From: an uncultured Tenacibaculum sp.
GTDB taxonomy: Bacteria > Bacteroidota > Bacteroidia > Flavobacteriales > Flavobacteriaceae
Assembly (NCBI RefSeq): GCF_947494125.1
Contig: NZ_CANLTU010000001.1
Span: forward strand, 620,001-684,000
Direction: 5' to 3'
DNA length: 64,000 bases
The position numbers and the translations under genes are program-made. Numbering within the stretch: position 1 is the stretch's first letter; each line of letters begins with the position of its first letter. Under the pieces are notes generated by a model that was not told the origin of the DNA, searched no databases, and saw only the letters and a program-made list of their open reading frames with translations. Shown one piece after another: positions 1-7,844 of this stretch.

Positions 1-1
1 A

Positions 2-736
2 ACAGATGAAGAACGTTGCCAAGATTTTCAAGACGCTTTAGATAATCCGAATATTAAAGCTATTTGGTCTGCTCGTGGAGGATATGGTTCTGTTAGAATT
101 TTAGATAAACTAGATTTTACAAAGTTTAAAGAGAATCCCAAATGGGTAATTGGATATTCTGATATTACAGCTTTTCATAATCATATTCATAACCTAGGTG
201 TGGAAACTATTCATGGTATGATGGGCACAAGTTTACAAGATAAATTAGAAGATATTCCTAAAACCGTAGAAACATTAAGAAAAGCATTGTTTGGAGAAGA
301 ATTGGAATATAAAATAGAATCTTCTATATATAATAGAGTAGGTGAGGTAAAAGGAATATTAGTAGGAGGGAATATTGCTATTCTTACTTCTATGTTGGGA
401 TCGGATAGTCAGATGTCAACAGATGGAAAAATTCTTTTTATTGAAGAAATAGGTGAATATAAGTACTCTATTGATAGAATGTTACAGAGTTTAAAACGAG
501 CTGGATACTTTAAAAATATAAAAGGATTTATAGTTGGTAATATGACAAAAATTAAGAAAAACACGACTCCTTGGGGAAGTTCTATTGAGCAGTTAATTAT
601 AGATGTTATTCCTAAAGAGATTCCTATTCTATTTAATTTTCCAGCAGGTCATGAACCTGATAATAGAGCTTTGATTATGGGAAGAGTTATTAAAATGGAT
701 ATTAAGGAGAAAGTAGCAACTGTAAAATTTAAATAG
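2..736 (+). CDS. LD-carboxypeptidase (peptidase S66 family), 5' partial
   Basis: The open frame enters from the left edge, so the N-terminus is missing. The first visible in-frame Met (at 200) is internal, because the conserved motifs ARGGYG and GYSDIT lie before it. The serine of GYSD is the expected nucleophile of the S66 family. The Glu in LFIEEIGEY and the His in AGHEPDNR complete the Ser-Glu-His triad known for LdcA. The family removes the terminal D-alanine from muropeptide tetrapeptides during cell-wall recycling. The stop codon shares one base with the GTG start of the following yraN gene, so the two are translationally coupled. Confidence 0.9.
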   Translation, partial: TDEERCQDFQDALDNPNIKAIWSARGGYGSVRILDKLDFTKFKENPKWVIGYSDITAFHNHIHNLGVETIHGMMGTSLQDKLEDIPKTVETLRKALFGEELEYKIESSIYNRVGEVKGILVGGNIAILTSMLGSDSQMSTDGKILFIEEIGEYKYSIDRMLQSLKRAGYFKNIKGFIVGNMTKIKKNTTPWGSSIEQLIIDVIPKEIPILFNFPAGHEPDNRALIMGRVIKMDIKEKVATVKFK

Positions 737-1095
737 TGGCAACACATAATGAACTTGGTGAAAAAGGAGAAAAATTTGCAGTTAAATATCTTCAAGATAA
801 TGGATATGAAATACTGGAAAGAAATTATCGTTTTTTAAAATCTGAGGTAGATATTATTGCTAAAAAACAGGATGTATTAATTGTTGTTGAAGTAAAGACG
901 AGATCTACTAATTATTTTGGAAGTCCACAGGATTTTGTAAACCCTAAAAAAATAAAATTATTAGTAACAGCTATAGATAATTATATAATTGAAAAAGATT
1001 TAGATATTGAAGTTCAATTTGATATTATAGCATTAATAAAAAAAAGAGGTGAATTTAAAATAGAACATTTTAAAAATGCCTTTTTACATTTTTAA
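736..1095 (+). CDS. yraN: YraN family (UPF0102) endonuclease-like protein
   Basis: This 119-residue protein has the usual YraN length. It starts with NELGEKGEKFAVKYL and carries the restriction-endonuclease-like core SEVDIIA...VVEVKTR. The Asp, Glu and Lys of this E/D-x-K pattern match a PD-(D/E)XK metal site. The start is GTG, overlapping the last base of the upstream LD-carboxypeptidase stop. The cellular role of YraN proteins is not settled; a DNA-processing function is inferred from the fold. A strong hairpin terminator follows the stop. Confidence 0.88.
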   Translation: MATHNELGEKGEKFAVKYLQDNGYEILERNYRFLKSEVDIIAKKQDVLIVVEVKTRSTNYFGSPQDFVNPKKIKLLVTAIDNYIIEKDLDIEVQFDIIALIKKRGEFKIEHFKNAFLHF

Positions 1096-1100
1096 AAATA

Positions 1101-1128
1101 AAAAAACCATCTACATAGATGGTTTTTT
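1101..1128. terminator. Bidirectional intrinsic terminator
   Basis: A 12-bp perfect stem (AAAAAACCATCT / AGATGGTTTTTT) with a 4-base loop sits between the convergent yraN and the thioredoxin-like gene. Both flanks give a U-tract, so it can end transcription from either side. Confidence 0.85.
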
Positions 1129-1148
1129 TATTTTATTGAATTCAAATT

Positions 1149-2534
1149 TTAATGACCTTCAAAATATTTTTGAACATCTTCTATTTCATTAGGAACCGCA
1201 ATAATTTTTTTGTTGCTATCTAAAATAAAATAACTTGGAGTTCCTAGTAGGTTATATGATCTTACAGTTTCGTTATCCCATTTATACTCAGGATGTGTTC
1301 CTGCTGCATTATGCCAATTAGGTAATGTTTTTACAAATTCGGTCCAATCTTTAAATTTATTATCAAAGTTTTCAATAGAAAAAGAAATTACAGAAGCATT
1401 TTTATGGTTGTTCATAAAACTATATAAGTTTGGAATATCTCTAACACAGTGAGGACAAGCTGTACTCCAAAAAACTAATAAATATTTATCACTATCGTTT
1501 AAAGTAGATAGTTTCATTTCTTTATCACCTTCTTTCCAAGAAAAATCTGGAGCAGTTCTACCTACAGTTGCACGCAATAAATCCAATTTCTTTTTCTTAA
1601 ATTCAGCATCTTGTTGACTTTCTGGTAACTTACTATAATGCTCAGCAAATAACCAATCTACAGCTTCACCATCACGTTTGTCTGCTAAAGAGGTAATTAA
1701 GAATTCTAAAGCAGATTTTTTTAATTTTCCTTTAGGTAACTTGTCAATTACTTTATTAATGGCACCTCTCATTAACTTTCGTTGTAATTGTTTGTCTTCA
1801 GAATTGTTTAAGTAAAAAACATAATCATTTATTCTGTCAACTAAAAAAGAAGAATTAAATAAAGCGTTACTTTTAAAGTCAATATATCTAAAAAAGTTAT
1901 CTCCAACTGTTGTTAAATAGTCTTCCATATTGTCAACAGGACTAGAAGGATTATATCTTTGAGAAGCTTTAATAAAGTGATGAACTAACATTCCTTCAGA
2001 TTTATTTTCATAAGTTTCCTGTACGTCTTCAAGTTGTTTTACTTGTTTTCTGTACGCTTTTTTTGCATCTTTATTTTCTTCTTTAATGTAGGCTATTTGA
2101 TTTTCATCTATCTTTTTTTGAACAGCTCCATATGCTTGTAAATATTTGCTATACAATTTATTTTCTCTAGATGAAGTAAAAACAACAGATTCATCTGGGA
2201 ACTTAGGATTGAAAATGAATTCCACATTTTCTTTATTAAAGAAAAAATCTACAAATCCTGCACCTCTATTTCTATAAGTAGCCCTATAAGCACCTGATTG
2301 AGCAGTCTTAGGTAAGTCAAATTTAAATTTACCTAAAGCTTGTTTGTTTCCACCTACAATAACAGTATCAAACTGAATAGTTGTATTGGTTACAAATTTT
2401 TGTTTTGCTCCTTCTATTTTATATAGAATCACCCAGTTATTTTTCTCTGTTGGAGTCATTGTTCCTTTAACAGTATACTGAGCGTTAACTATAGAAGTAG
2501 CAAATATTAATAGAGCCAGTAATTTTTTCATCAT
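1149..2534 (-). CDS. TlpA-like thioredoxin-fold protein with DUF4369-like N-domain
   Basis: The 461-residue product has a cleavable signal peptide (residues 1 to about 19, ending VNA-Q). A beta-rich N-domain of the DUF4369 type follows, then a long helical middle and a C-terminal thioredoxin fold starting near residue 325. The redox motif CPHC is at residues 360-363 in FWSTACPHC, and the cis-Pro loop GTPSYF is present. Such proteins are periplasmic or outer-membrane-facing disulfide reductases of the TlpA/ResA type in Bacteroidota. The substrate is unknown. Two adjacent ATGs (MM) make the start ambiguous by one codon. Confidence 0.85.
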   Translation of the reverse strand: MMKKLLALLIFATSIVNAQYTVKGTMTPTEKNNWVILYKIEGAKQKFVTNTTIQFDTVIVGGNKQALGKFKFDLPKTAQSGAYRATYRNRGAGFVDFFFNKENVEFIFNPKFPDESVVFTSSRENKLYSKYLQAYGAVQKKIDENQIAYIKEENKDAKKAYRKQVKQLEDVQETYENKSEGMLVHHFIKASQRYNPSSPVDNMEDYLTTVGDNFFRYIDFKSNALFNSSFLVDRINDYVFYLNNSEDKQLQRKLMRGAINKVIDKLPKGKLKKSALEFLITSLADKRDGEAVDWLFAEHYSKLPESQQDAEFKKKKLDLLRATVGRTAPDFSWKEGDKEMKLSTLNDSDKYLLVFWSTACPHCVRDIPNLYSFMNNHKNASVISFSIENFDNKFKDWTEFVKTLPNWHNAAGTHPEYKWDNETVRSYNLLGTPSYFILDSNKKIIAVPNEIEDVQKYFEGH

Positions 2535-2658
2535 TGTAATTTAAAGGGTTGTTATTAAGGTTTTAAAACTAGTCATTTACAAACTTCTTTCCAAGAAGTG
2601 TACCATTTTTATTTTTTCTTGTTTATTTTAGGGGAGTTTTTCTTAAAAGAATTAAAAT

Positions 2659-3453
2659 ATGCATATTAAAAATAAAGTTTTTTGGATAACCGGAGCCTCT
2701 TCAGGAATTGGCAAATCCTTAGCGATAGCGTTATCTAATTACGATGCAAATTTAATTTTATCTTCCAGAAATACAAAAACTTTAGAGGAAGTAAAAATAC
2801 TTTGTAAAAATTCAAATAAAGTTAAGATTTTGCCAATAGATTTAGAAGATTATTCCAGTATGAATTCTAAAGTTAAAGAGGCAATTTCATTTTTTAATAA
2901 AATAGATGTTTTAGTAAATAACGGAGGAGTTAGTCAACGATCTTTAATAAAAGATACAGATATGTTAGTTGACAAAAGGTTAATGGATATTAATTATTTA
3001 GGAACTGTAGCTATAACGAAAGCACTCCTTTCTCATTTTATAGAAAGAAAAAAAGGGCATTTTGTTGTAACAACAAGCATTGTAGGTAAAATAGGAACTC
3101 CACTACGGTCTTCTTATGCAGCAACAAAACATGCATTGCATGGCTTTTTTGATAGCTTGCGAGCAGAACATTACAAGGATAATATAGCTGTTACTATAGT
3201 TTGTCCAGGCTTTGTAACAACGAACGTGTCTAAAAATGCGTTAACAGGTAATGGTACACCTCAAAATTCAATGGACACTGCTACTGCTAACGGTATAAAA
3301 CCAGATCGTTTTGCTAAATTGATGATAAAAGCAATTAGAAAAAAACGAGAAGAAGTATATATAGCTGGAGCTAAAGAAAAGTTAGGTGTATATACAAAAC
3401 GTTTCTTTCCTAAGTTATTATCAAAAATGATAAGAAAATTAAGTGTTACTTAG
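2659..3453 (+). CDS. SDR family oxidoreductase
   Basis: This is a classical short-chain dehydrogenase of 264 residues. The nucleotide-binding TGASSGIG is at residues 11-18, the structural NNGG at 87-90, and the catalytic Ser140, Tyr153 and Lys157 lie in TTSIVGK...SYAATK. The C-terminus is basic (KRFFPKLLSKMIRK), as in DhrB/Dhrs7-like members that sit close to membranes. The family reduces carbonyl groups with NAD(P)H; the substrate cannot be read from sequence. It stands alone between a minus-strand reductase and a minus-strand conserved small protein. Confidence 0.88.
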   Translation: MHIKNKVFWITGASSGIGKSLAIALSNYDANLILSSRNTKTLEEVKILCKNSNKVKILPIDLEDYSSMNSKVKEAISFFNKIDVLVNNGGVSQRSLIKDTDMLVDKRLMDINYLGTVAITKALLSHFIERKKGHFVVTTSIVGKIGTPLRSSYAATKHALHGFFDSLRAEHYKDNIAVTIVCPGFVTTNVSKNALTGNGTPQNSMDTATANGIKPDRFAKLMIKAIRKKREEVYIAGAKEKLGVYTKRFFPKLLSKMIRKLSVT

Positions 3454-3455
3454 CG

Positions 3456-3812
3456 TTATTCAAAAAAGTTAAGTATTTCGAAATAGTTAACAATAGCATC
3501 TTTTATTAATACCGATTGTTCACCAGGTTTTAAGCTAGGAAGTTCTGTTAATGTTTTATAATGAGGCCAACCATCGTTGTCAAAAAAGTCAAATTCATAA
3601 TAACCATAAGGTTCTAAAAGTTTACAGATAGCTATATGCATTAAATTTACTTTTTCATCTTTTTTAAATTTTCGATGCCCCTGACCTAATTCTTGTACCC
3701 CAATTAAGTATATAATTCCATCTACATTTAACTCATCACCATCAGCAAATTGCTGTGATAATTTTTGTACCACAAAATCCCATTTTTCTTTTAAGTTAAC
3801 CTCTTTCGTCAT
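3456..3812 (-). CDS. Conserved hypothetical protein
   Basis: I chose the ATG at 3812 (MTKEVNLKEKW, 118 residues). A longer reading from 3836 would add a low-complexity stretch that overlaps the promoter. The protein is soluble and acidic, with features such as VDGIIYLIGVQELGQG and FDFFDNDGWPHY. It has no signal peptide or membrane segment. I do not recognise a named domain; it resembles short conserved proteins seen in other Flavobacteriaceae. A TATCTTTG box on the minus strand lies 22 bases upstream of the start. Confidence 0.7.
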   Translation of the reverse strand: MTKEVNLKEKWDFVVQKLSQQFADGDELNVDGIIYLIGVQELGQGHRKFKKDEKVNLMHIAICKLLEPYGYYEFDFFDNDGWPHYKTLTELPSLKPGEQSVLIKDAIVNYFEILNFFE

Positions 3813-3833
3813 TTGATTTTTTTTTTGAAAGCA

Positions 3834-3841
3834 CAAAGATA
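3834..3841 (-). promoter_or_regulatory. -7 box TATCTTTG
   Basis: This is a perfect match to the Bacteroidota sigma consensus TAnnTTTG on the minus strand, 22 bases before the ATG at 3812. No good -33 TTG was found at the expected distance. Confidence 0.5.
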
Positions 3842-3854
3842 CAAATGAGTTATG

Positions 3855-3862
3855 TATATTTG
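3855..3862 (+). promoter_or_regulatory. -7 box TATATTTG for cvpA
   Basis: This is a perfect TAnnTTTG match on the plus strand, about 60 bases before the cvpA ATG. Together with the minus-strand box at 3834 it makes the 112-bp gap a divergent promoter region. Confidence 0.5.
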
Positions 3863-3924
3863 AGCATAGAATTGATGCACATAATTATTTTATGAGCTCT
3901 TTTAAAATAGTTTAATTATTACTT

Positions 3925-4440
3925 ATGAATACTTTTGATATAATTATTGCAGCGTTATTACTTTTTGGTTTCGTAAGAGGGTTAATGAAGGGGTTATTTG
4001 TTGAAGTAGCTTCATTAGTAGCTTTGGTTGCTGGAGTTTATGGAGCAATTCATTTTTCTTATTTTATTGGAGATTGGTTAAAAGATAGTGTTACTTGGGA
4101 TGAAAAATACATTTCTTTAGCTGCTTTTGCTGGAACGTTTGTTGTAATAATAGTTATTATTGCTTTATTAGGAAAGGCGTTAACTAAGATTGCAGATTTT
4201 GCATCTTTAGGAATTTTGAATAAAATATTGGGAGGTGTTTTTGGTGCCTTAAAAATAGGATTGATATTAAGTGTTATTTTTATTTTCTTTGGAAAAATGA
4301 ATGACACAATTCCATTTGTTTCTCAAGAAAACTTGAATGAATCTATTTTATATAAACCAGTTAAAAAAATTGCTCCAACAATATTCCCATCAATAATAAA
4401 AGATGATGAGGTTGAAGAGAAAGAAGATGAGGTAAAATAG
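3925..4440 (+). CDS. CvpA family membrane protein
   Basis: The protein has 171 residues and four predicted membrane segments, beginning with FDIIIAALLLFGFVRGLMKGL, the typical CvpA start with the RGLxKG turn. The C-terminal tail is charged and acidic (DDEVEEKEDEVK) and likely cytoplasmic. CvpA was named for colicin V production in E. coli; the family's general role is in envelope homeostasis and is poorly defined. It is monocistronic here, with its own promoter box and a perfect terminator hairpin about 40 bases after the stop. Confidence 0.87.
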   Translation: MNTFDIIIAALLLFGFVRGLMKGLFVEVASLVALVAGVYGAIHFSYFIGDWLKDSVTWDEKYISLAAFAGTFVVIIVIIALLGKALTKIADFASLGILNKILGGVFGALKIGLILSVIFIFFGKMNDTIPFVSQENLNESILYKPVKKIAPTIFPSIIKDDEVEEKEDEVK

Positions 4441-4480
4441 TTTACATATATATTATTGAATTTTTACAATTAAAAAAATA

Positions 4481-4508
4481 AAAAAGGGAGTCTTAAGACT
4501 CCCTTTTT
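4481..4508. terminator. Bidirectional intrinsic terminator
   Basis: A 28-bp perfect palindrome (AAAAAGGGAGTCTT / AAGACTCCCTTTTT) separates the convergent cvpA and carbonic anhydrase genes, with A/T tracts on both sides. Confidence 0.87.
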
Positions 4509-4533
4509 TATTTTTAAAAGATAATGAAATGAA

Positions 4534-5163
4534 CTAAATCATTTCAACTTTTCCTGTAGATAAAGAATAAACTCCTCCTACAATTTTAATTTCACCATTG
4601 TCTTCCATTTCTTGTAAAATGTTACTCTTTTCACGAATACGATCCATAGTTAATTTTACATTGTTTTCAACTGTTTTGGCTACAAAAGCACTATTAGTTG
4701 AATTTGCTTCACCATCAACTTGATCAGAAGCTAATTTTGCAGCAGGAACAATATTATCTAACATTGCAGTAATATTTCCTAACTCAACTCCGTCGCAAGC
4801 AGCTTTTACTGCACCACAACTTTCATGACCTAAAACAAATACTAATTTACTTCCTGCAACAGCACAAGAATATTCCATACTTCCTAAGATGTCTACATTT
4901 TCGAAGTTACCCGCTACACGAGCTACGAAAACATCACCAATAGTTTGATCAAAAACCATTTCTACAGGTACTCTTGAGTCTATACATGATAATATTACAG
5001 CTTTAGGAAATTGACCTCCTGTTGTTTGTGCAACTAAATCTGTTACGTTTGAAGCTGTTAAATTGTTGCTAGTATAACGGTTATTTCCGTCTAATAAGTC
5101 TTGTAATACAGAACTAGGTGTTAATTCTGCTTGCATGTCTTTTGTAATAGCTACATTTCTCAT
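4534..5163 (-). CDS. Beta-class carbonic anhydrase
   Basis: The 209-residue enzyme has the beta-CA zinc site: Cys60 in SCIDSRVP, with the Asp62-Arg64 dyad, and His113 and Cys116 in LGHESCGA. It interconverts CO2 and bicarbonate in the cytoplasm. It is the last gene of a co-directional set after two SulP transporters and a universal stress protein, and sits 24 bases after the 621-residue SulP. That placement suggests it works on bicarbonate taken up, or released, through the SulP proteins. The start could be the second Met (residue 10), which would not affect the catalytic core. Confidence 0.93.
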   Translation of the reverse strand: MRNVAITKDMQAELTPSSVLQDLLDGNNRYTSNNLTASNVTDLVAQTTGGQFPKAVILSCIDSRVPVEMVFDQTIGDVFVARVAGNFENVDILGSMEYSCAVAGSKLVFVLGHESCGAVKAACDGVELGNITAMLDNIVPAAKLASDQVDGEANSTNSAFVAKTVENNVKLTMDRIREKSNILQEMEDNGEIKIVGGVYSLSTGKVEMI

Positions 5164-5187
5164 AATAGTATTGTTATTTTTTAATTA

Positions 5188-7053
5188 TTAATTTTTTATA
5201 TTTTGTTTTACCCAAACTATACAATCGTCAAAAGTTTCGAAAATGTGATCCTCTGAGATTAAATCTGGAATTATATCAATACGTTCCATCATGTAGCGAG
5301 GTTGTTTTAATAAACCTACAAAAAGAACCTGTACATGTGTTCCGTTTGATTTTAAATCTTGAATCATATCTTCCATGGCATATAGCCCAGATTGATCCAT
5401 ATACTGCATCCTGTCTAAACGTATAATTACTGACGTTGCAGTTTTAGGAATTTGTTTTGTTAACGCTTGGAAATCGCTAGTAGATCCAAAAAACAAAGGC
5501 CCTTTAATATGCTTTACAAACAGTTTTTCTTTTAATTCTTCAGGGAAATCCTTTTCGTCTTTCCATGCTTTTTCTTTTTTCAATGATTTTACATCCGAAC
5601 GTTCAGCAGTTAAATCACCAATTTTTTTCATAAACATTAATGAAGCGATCACTAAACCAATACCTACGGCATATACTAAGTTCCAGAAAGTAGAAAGAAC
5701 TAATACAACTAACATAATAATTACTTCCGAGCTTACTTTAAAAGGTCCAATCTTAGCATCACGTGGTAAATTAGGTATTGCTTTTAATCCTTTATAATCC
5801 ATAACCCCAATACCAACGGTAATTAAAATACCAGCTAAAACAGCTGCAGGTATTTTAGAAGCTATTGGTCCTAAACCTAATAAAATAATTAGCAACATAA
5901 TACCGGCAATCATACCAGATAGTTTGGTTTTTCCTCCAGAATTTATATTTACAACGGTACGGATAGTTGCACCTGCACCAGGAATACCACCAAAAATAGA
6001 TGCAATAGTATTTCCTATTCCTTGGCCAATTAATTCTTTATTTGGTTTGTGCTTTGTCTTTGTCATATTATCAGCAACTACTGATGTTAATAAAGAATCA
6101 ATCGCGCCTAATAAAGATAAAGTTAAGGCTGTAAAAATATAAGGAGTAATGCTGGATATACTAAAGTTTGTAAATATCCCCATATTTGGAATAGGGAAAC
6201 CACCAGGAATTTCTTCTATAGGTCGGTAGTTTAAACTAAATCCTAATGCAATTCCTGTCATAACCACTAAAGCAACCAAGGTACTTGGTACAGCTGTTGT
6301 GATACGTTTAAATCCGTAAATGATAAATATTGTTCCTAAAGCTAGTATTAATTCTAACCAATTAATGTTTTTTAGAGCTCTTGGTAGTACTTTAAAAGTA
6401 CCTAAAACACCAGAGGCTTCTTTACCTGCTAAAGTTTTACTTTCTTTTAAAATATCTGCTTGTGTTGTTTTTTCAGCTCTACTAATAGTTTCTTTAAAAT
6501 TTTCAAGAACTAAAATACCTTCACCTGCTTCTTCTTTTAAAATATTTTCTAAAATAACTTCTTCAGCCTGAGGTTTAAACTGTTCTACAAATTGAGTGTC
6601 TTCTTTGGCATAATAACCTACAGAAGGTAAAATTTGTGTAACCAAAATAATAACCCCAATTGCGGTCATAAATCCAGAAACCACGGGATAAGGAATATAG
6701 CGGATGTATTTTCCTAAACCTAAAACTCCCAATCCAATTTGAAATAAACCTGCTAATAAGAAAATAGTTAAAATTGTAGGTAAAGCCTTTGTAATGTCTC
6801 CGTCGTTTGCAGCTAAAATACCTGCAATAACTACCATACTTACAGCCGTCATAGGTGCGGTAGGCCCAGAAATTTGTGTATCTGTTCCTCCAAATAAAGC
6901 TGCAAAAAATGCAATAAAAATGGCACCGTATAAACCAGCACTTGGGCCTAGTCCAGAAGAAACACCAAAAGCTAAAGCTAATGGTAATGCTACAATTCCA
7001 GCTGTAATCCCTCCAAAGAGATCTCCCTTAAGATTTGAAAATAGTTTTTTCAT
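5188..7053 (-). CDS. SulP family anion transporter with STAS domain (probable bicarbonate transporter)
   Basis: This is a 621-residue SLC26/SulP transporter. Residues about 10-490 hold the membrane domain (GGITAGIVALPLALAFG start, GGIPGAGATIRT motif). Residues about 505-620 form a STAS domain with the conserved MDQSG loop. Between two membrane segments, at about residues 148-228, there is a charged Glu/Lys-rich insertion not seen in its 510-residue neighbour. Next to a beta-carbonic anhydrase the likely substrate is bicarbonate, but sulfate cannot be excluded from sequence. It is probably co-transcribed with the carbonic anhydrase. Confidence 0.88.
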   Translation of the reverse strand: MKKLFSNLKGDLFGGITAGIVALPLALAFGVSSGLGPSAGLYGAIFIAFFAALFGGTDTQISGPTAPMTAVSMVVIAGILAANDGDITKALPTILTIFLLAGLFQIGLGVLGLGKYIRYIPYPVVSGFMTAIGVIILVTQILPSVGYYAKEDTQFVEQFKPQAEEVILENILKEEAGEGILVLENFKETISRAEKTTQADILKESKTLAGKEASGVLGTFKVLPRALKNINWLELILALGTIFIIYGFKRITTAVPSTLVALVVMTGIALGFSLNYRPIEEIPGGFPIPNMGIFTNFSISSITPYIFTALTLSLLGAIDSLLTSVVADNMTKTKHKPNKELIGQGIGNTIASIFGGIPGAGATIRTVVNINSGGKTKLSGMIAGIMLLIILLGLGPIASKIPAAVLAGILITVGIGVMDYKGLKAIPNLPRDAKIGPFKVSSEVIIMLVVLVLSTFWNLVYAVGIGLVIASLMFMKKIGDLTAERSDVKSLKKEKAWKDEKDFPEELKEKLFVKHIKGPLFFGSTSDFQALTKQIPKTATSVIIRLDRMQYMDQSGLYAMEDMIQDLKSNGTHVQVLFVGLLKQPRYMMERIDIIPDLISEDHIFETFDDCIVWVKQNIKN

Positions 7054-7159
7054 ATTTTTTGAGTTGAGTAGGAATAAATATACTAAAAAAACTGTAATTT
7101 ACAGATACTCATATTCAAAATGGGTTTATTAATTTTAGTTACTTAGAAATACTGTTTAT

Positions 7160-7843
7160 TTAATTAGCAACTACTAATGAAACATCTATTTTGCTAAGTA
7201 GTTTGTTAAATGATTTTGTAGATTTCGGTTTCACAGCCTCTCTATCTACTACTAATAAATTAACATCATTTGAATCAGTTACTTGAAACTTCTTTAATGG
7301 CTTATTAGCGTTTTCAATAATTTCATTAATAAAATCATTATTGTACTGTTGCTCTATTTCATTGTATACTCCTAATGAAATTTCATTTTCAGGTTTAAGA
7401 TCGTTTTCAGAAGAGGCTATAATAATTGTTTTACCTTTCTTTTTTAAAACATGTTTACTAATCTTATCTCCTAAAGCAGCTATACCTTTATCTCTGCGTT
7501 TTCCAATTACAATAATATTCGGATTACTATCTTCTAAAAATAAATCAATTTCATTTTTAACGTTTCCAAAAGTAAAAGAAGAAGATATATCTATATTATA
7601 CTTTTCTGAAAATTCAGAAACTAATTCACTAATCTCTTTATTGGTTTCAGTGAATTTTGAATTAAGAGCTCTTTTTGCTGATAATTGATTATCAGTAATT
7701 ACAACTTCAGTTGGTTTTTTTACATGAAAAAAATGAATACTTGCATTCGTTTTTTTTGCCAAGCTAATAGCCGTTTTTAATAATGTTGCCGTACTATCTT
7801 TTAAATCAGATAGTACGACAATTTTATGTTTAGATGTATTCAT
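7160..7843 (-). CDS. Universal stress protein (UspA family)
   Basis: The 227-residue protein begins with the Usp fold pattern KIVVLSDLKDSTATLLKTA and ends its first domain with IVIGKRRDKG...GDKISKHVLKK, a degenerate form of the nucleotide-binding glycine loop. About 80 further residues follow, possibly a reduced second Usp half. It starts one base before the upstream SulP stop (at 7845), so the two are very tightly coupled. A regulatory or sensory role in anion transport is an inference from its position between two transporter genes. Confidence 0.78.
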   Translation of the reverse strand: MNTSKHKIVVLSDLKDSTATLLKTAISLAKKTNASIHFFHVKKPTEVVITDNQLSAKRALNSKFTETNKEISELVSEFSEKYNIDISSSFTFGNVKNEIDLFLEDSNPNIIVIGKRRDKGIAALGDKISKHVLKKKGKTIIIASSENDLKPENEISLGVYNEIEQQYNNDFINEIIENANKPLKKFQVTDSNDVNLLVVDREAVKPKSTKSFNKLLSKIDVSLVVAN

Positions 7844-7844
7844 A

